A DNA stretch of 33,001 bases from contig CAZRTO010000006.1 of the NCBI GenBank assembly GCA_964603025.1, positions 1 through 33,001 on the forward strand, in the 5' to 3' direction. This document shows, in pieces, positions 30,794 to 33,001 of this stretch (positions within the stretch are counted from its first letter, which is position 1; every line of letters starts with the position of its first letter). The DNA is from CALFCX01 sp964603025. Its GTDB lineage: Bacteria; Margulisbacteria; WOR-1; JAKLHX01. Under the pieces are notes generated by a model. It made no database searches, was not told where the DNA came from, and saw only the letters and a list, made by a program, of their open reading frames with translations. The position numbers and the translations under genes were made by a program.

Positions 30794-32083
30794 TCAGGCT
30801 TTTTCAAGCGCCTGATCTATGTCCTCGATTATGTCCCCGATATTCTCTATCCCGACCGAAAGCCTTATAAAATCCGGGGTGACTCCGGTCGCAAGCTGTT
30901 CCTGGGCGGACAGCTGCTGGTGAGTGGTCGTTGCCGGATGTATCGCCAGCGTTTTCGCGTCACCGACATTCGCGAGATGCGACACCAGTTCCAGCGAGTC
31001 TATGAACTTTTTCCCGGCCTGCGCGCCGCCCTTGATCCCGAATCCCAGTATCGCGCCCGCGCCGTCCTTTAAGTATTTTCTACAGCGTTCTTTTTCCGGA
31101 CTTGATTTGAGCCCGGGATAATTGACCCATGACACCTTGGGATGTTTTTCCAGGTGCTCCGCGACCGCGAGCGCGTTGCTGCTGTGGCGCGGCATTCTCA
31201 AATGTATCGTCTCAAGTCCCTGCAGGAACAGGAATGAGTTGAAAGGCGAAAGCGCAGGGCCTAGGTCCCGCAAAAGGGCCACACGGGCCTTGATAATATA
31301 AGCGATATTGCCCATCGGCTTGAGGGCTTCCACAAAGTCCAGCCCGTGATAGCTCGGGTCGGGTCCGGATATGAGGGGGAACTTGCCGTTCGTCCAGTCG
31401 AATTTTCCGGAGTCAACAATAAGCCCTCCGAGCGACGTCCCGTGCCCCCCGATGAACTTTGTGGCTGAATACACGACGATATCCGCCCCGAAATCTATCG
31501 GCCTCAGTATATACGGAGAAACGGTATTGTCTATGACCAAAGGAATGCCGTTATCATGGGCGATCTTTGATAACCCCTCTATATCCGCGATATCAAGCTT
31601 GGGATTCCCGATGGATTCGGCATATATCGCCTTGGTCGCCGGCGTTATGGCCTTTTTAAAGCCTTCCAGATCGTTCGACTTTACGAACTTCACCTTGATC
31701 CCCAGGCGCGGAAAAGTATAGTGGAAAAGGTTATAGGTGCCGCCGTAAAGATTGTCCGCCGAAACGATCTCATCCCCGGCCTGCGCGATATTGAGCAGGG
31801 CCAGAGTTATCGCCGACTGTCCGCTTGCCACGGCAAGACCGGCCGCGCCGCCGTCAAGCAGAGCTATCCTTTTTTCCAGGACGTCGGTGGTCGGGTTCAT
31901 CAGGCGTGTATAGATATTCCCGAACTCTTTCAACGCAAATAGCCCGGCCGCATGATCGCTGTCTTTGAACTGATACGATGTGGTCTGATATATCGGCACG
32001 GCACGGGCTCCGGTCACAGGGTCCGGCTCCTGTCCTCCGTGCAATGCTATCGTTTCAGGCTTCAGGCTCTTATTCTTTGACAT
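30794..32083 (-). CDS. metY: O-acetylhomoserine sulfhydrylase
   Basis: A 429-residue Cys/Met-metabolism PLP enzyme. The PLP lysine is Lys209 in S-A-T-K-F-I-G-G-H-G; T-I-A-L-H-G-G-Q at the N-terminus, Y-x-R-L-M-N-P-T at 58-65 and S-G-Q-S-A-I-T at 88-94 are typical of MetY rather than of cystathionine enzymes, as are the length and P-S-Y-H-G in the middle. It makes homocysteine from O-acetylhomoserine and a sulfur donor. I chose the ATG at 32083, behind AAGGAG; the frame is open further upstream but overlaps the regulator gene. First enzyme gene after the regulator, 14 bases downstream of it. Confidence 0.94.
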   Translation of the reverse strand: MSKNKSLKPETIALHGGQEPDPVTGARAVPIYQTTSYQFKDSDHAAGLFALKEFGNIYTRLMNPTTDVLEKRIALLDGGAAGLAVASGQSAITLALLNIAQAGDEIVSADNLYGGTYNLFHYTFPRLGIKVKFVKSNDLEGFKKAITPATKAIYAESIGNPKLDIADIEGLSKIAHDNGIPLVIDNTVSPYILRPIDFGADIVVYSATKFIGGHGTSLGGLIVDSGKFDWTNGKFPLISGPDPSYHGLDFVEALKPMGNIAYIIKARVALLRDLGPALSPFNSFLFLQGLETIHLRMPRHSSNALAVAEHLEKHPKVSWVNYPGLKSSPEKERCRKYLKDGAGAILGFGIKGGAQAGKKFIDSLELVSHLANVGDAKTLAIHPATTTHQQLSAQEQLATGVTPDFIRLSVGIENIGDIIEDIDQALEKA

Positions 32084-32097
32084 TTTATTTCTCCTTT

Positions 32098-32535
32098 TTA
32101 TATGCTGTAAACCAGTCCCGCAGCTGTGCTTTTTTGTTTTTCCGCCAGGCTCTGCAAAGAGACGGAACACATCATATCCTTTATTCCTTTGGACATGCTG
32201 GTCCAGAGCTGTCTTGAAGCGCAATCCCCCGAGCTGGAGCATTTTTCCGGAGCCTCCACGCAGTCAACAAGGCATATGCTCCCCTCCAGTGATGAGAGAA
32301 TATCATATAAGTTGATGTCTCCCGCCTCTCTTGCCAGAAGGTATCCTCCTCTGGAGCCTCGCTTTGATCTGAGCAGTCCGGCATTTCGCAAAAGAGTGAC
32401 GATATTTCCCAGATATTTCTCGGATATTCCCTGCCTTTTGGCTATATCCTTGAGCAGGACCGGCCCGGAATCCTGATTGGCGGCTATATCCACGATAAGC
32501 CTTGTTCCATACCGTCCTTTTGTAGACAATCGCAT
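32098..32535 (-). CDS. Rrf2 family regulator with Fe-S type cysteines (IscR/CymR-like)
   Basis: A 145-residue winged-helix regulator: M-R-L-S-T-K-G-R-Y-G at the N-terminus, L-K-D-I-A-K-R-Q-G-I-S-E-K-Y-L as recognition region and G-S-R-G-G-Y-L-L-A in the wing. Three cysteines, Cys92-x6-Cys99-x5-Cys105, occupy the place of the [2Fe-2S] ligands of IscR and NsrR; Cys88 is an extra one. CymR, the usual Rrf2 regulator of sulfur genes, lacks these ligands, so cluster-based sensing of iron-sulfur or redox status is likely. It heads the methionine/cysteine operon and probably controls it and itself. GTG 32544 is an alternative start; ATG 32535 fits family alignments and has AAGGTGG 5 bases ahead. Confidence 0.9.
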   Translation of the reverse strand: MRLSTKGRYGTRLIVDIAANQDSGPVLLKDIAKRQGISEKYLGNIVTLLRNAGLLRSKRGSRGGYLLAREAGDINLYDILSSLEGSICLVDCVEAPEKCSSSGDCASRQLWTSMSKGIKDMMCSVSLQSLAEKQKSTAAGLVYSI

Positions 32536-32565
32536 ATTCTCCACCTTTTCTATCGGTTTAGTAGT

Positions 32566-32637
32566 ATTTAATCATATTGCCGCTCACTTGTCAACAGGGG
32601 CTGTGGATTGACAAAGGCCCGCGCAAAGGAGCATAAT
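32566..32637. promoter_or_regulatory. Divergent promoters of the sulfur operon and the flavodoxin-like gene
   Basis: Minus strand: TTGACA (32594-32589), 17 bases, TTAAAT (32571-32566), leading to the Rrf2 gene. Plus strand: TTGACA (32608-32613), 18 bases, CATAAT (32632-32637), ending 11 bases before the flavodoxin ATG. The two perfect -35 boxes are 13 bases apart, so a regulator bound between them could act on both. No clear Rrf2 palindrome could be fixed by eye; the AT-rich stretch at 32545-32571 is the best place to look. Confidence 0.6.
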
Positions 32638-32648
32638 ATGCTGTTGAA

Positions 32649-33001
32649 ATGAAGGCCCTTGTCGTCTACTATTCCTTTGAAGGCAATACGCGCTTTATAG
32701 CCGAGGCGATCGCGCAGGAAATACAAGCGGACATCTTGGAATTAAAGGTCAAAAACGACATCAAGACCAAAGGATTCATGAAATTTTTCTGGGGAGGCAA
32801 GCAGGTCTTGCAAAAACAGACCCCGGAGCTCCTCCCCCTTGCCAAGGACCCGTCAGAATACAAATTAATATTCATCGGGACTCCGGTATGGGCTTTTACT
32901 TTTGCTCCGGCGCTGCGCACGTTCTTCAAGGATATAAAACTGAAAGATAAAAAGATAGCGCTGTTTTGTATTCACGAAGGCAGCCCGTCAAAAACCTTTG
33001 A
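32649..33001 (+). CDS. Flavodoxin-like protein (3' end outside window)
   Basis: About 117 residues are visible. M-K-A-L-V-V-Y-Y-S-F-E-G-N-T-R-F-I-A is the flavodoxin FMN-phosphate loop, and I-F-I-G-T-P-V-W-A-F-T-F-A-P-A-L is the isoalloxazine-binding loop. The family carries electrons or reduces quinones. No ribosome binding site stands before the ATG, and the predicted transcript starts about 5 bases upstream. Its promoter is back to back with that of the Rrf2-led sulfur operon, so shared control is plausible. The C-terminus lies beyond the window. Confidence 0.88.
   Translation, partial: MKALVVYYSFEGNTRFIAEAIAQEIQADILELKVKNDIKTKGFMKFFWGGKQVLQKQTPELLPLAKDPSEYKLIFIGTPVWAFTFAPALRTFFKDIKLKDKKIALFCIHEGSPSKTF

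Noticed and set aside
32536..32607. A SAM riboswitch or T-box in front of the methionine operon
   Set aside because: The leader before the Rrf2 gene is only about 25 bases, too short for either, and there is none before metY.
1..33001. CRISPR arrays, tRNA genes, insertion sequences and prophage
   Set aside because: No regularly spaced repeats, no T-loop/acceptor patterns and no transposase, integrase or phage proteins were seen on either strand.

Overview
The window carries about 33 protein genes packed on both strands with short gaps, many 4-base start/stop overlaps, mid-range G+C, clear Shine-Dalgarno sites inside operons and sigma70-like promoters. There are no tRNA or rRNA genes, phage genes, transposases or CRISPR arrays. 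Adenosylcobalamin-dependent ribonucleotide reductases, a 2[4Fe-4S] ferredoxin, an Fe-S type Rrf2 regulator and lipoproteins with chitobiase-type repeats suggest a free-living, probably anaerobic bacterium from a poorly cultured lineage. Margulisbacteria/WOR-1, Omnitrophota or Elusimicrobia-like groups would fit, but the phylum is a guess from gene content only.

Layout. 1-1811 (minus): N-terminal part of a large surface lipoprotein that runs off the left edge. 1926-7728 (minus): a GH94 sugar phosphorylase, then (further upstream) glmS and an orphan sugar-binding lipoprotein, i.e. carbohydrate and aminosugar metabolism. 7729-8193: no protein gene; back-to-back promoters and a probable structured RNA of about 300 nt (7877-8176) that I cannot assign to a known family. 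8194-9422 (plus): TlpA-like thioredoxin and CcdA. 9433-11301 (minus): pfkA, a DUF1805 protein and an NAD(P)H oxidoreductase. 11386-13011: glutamine-dependent NAD synthase. 13053-15750: a lipid cassette of acyl-activating enzyme, dedicated acyl carrier protein and acyltransferase. 15816-16179: two tiny membrane proteins. 16176-17926 (minus): MFS exporter and an EF-Tu-domain-2-like protein. 18000-20057: histidine phosphatase and enolase. 20110-25965 (plus): ferredoxin, glutaredoxin-like protein, a short class II ribonucleotide reductase, NrdR, a long class II reductase and the corrinoid adenosyltransferase that would make their cofactor. 25923-26627 (minus): a class I glutamine amidotransferase. 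26726-32535 (minus): one long sulfur operon, read from the right: Rrf2 regulator, MetY, CysK, MetX, MetW, ThiS-like carrier, ThiF-like activator and two small secreted cysteine-rich proteins. 32649 to the right edge: a flavodoxin-like protein with a divergent promoter.

How it fits together. The most informative associations are (i) a ThiS/ThiF sulfur-carrier pair inside a methionine/cysteine operon with no thiamine gene, pointing to protein-thiocarboxylate sulfur transfer to O-acetylhomoserine; (ii) two different NrdJ paralogues flanking their likely repressor NrdR and followed by the adenosyltransferase; (iii) small GC-rich palindromes clustered in and beside that adenosyltransferase gene, two of them inside its reading frame; (iv) the unassigned structured RNA; and (v) a recurring arrangement in which the first gene after a promoter appears leaderless while downstream genes have strong ribosome binding sites.
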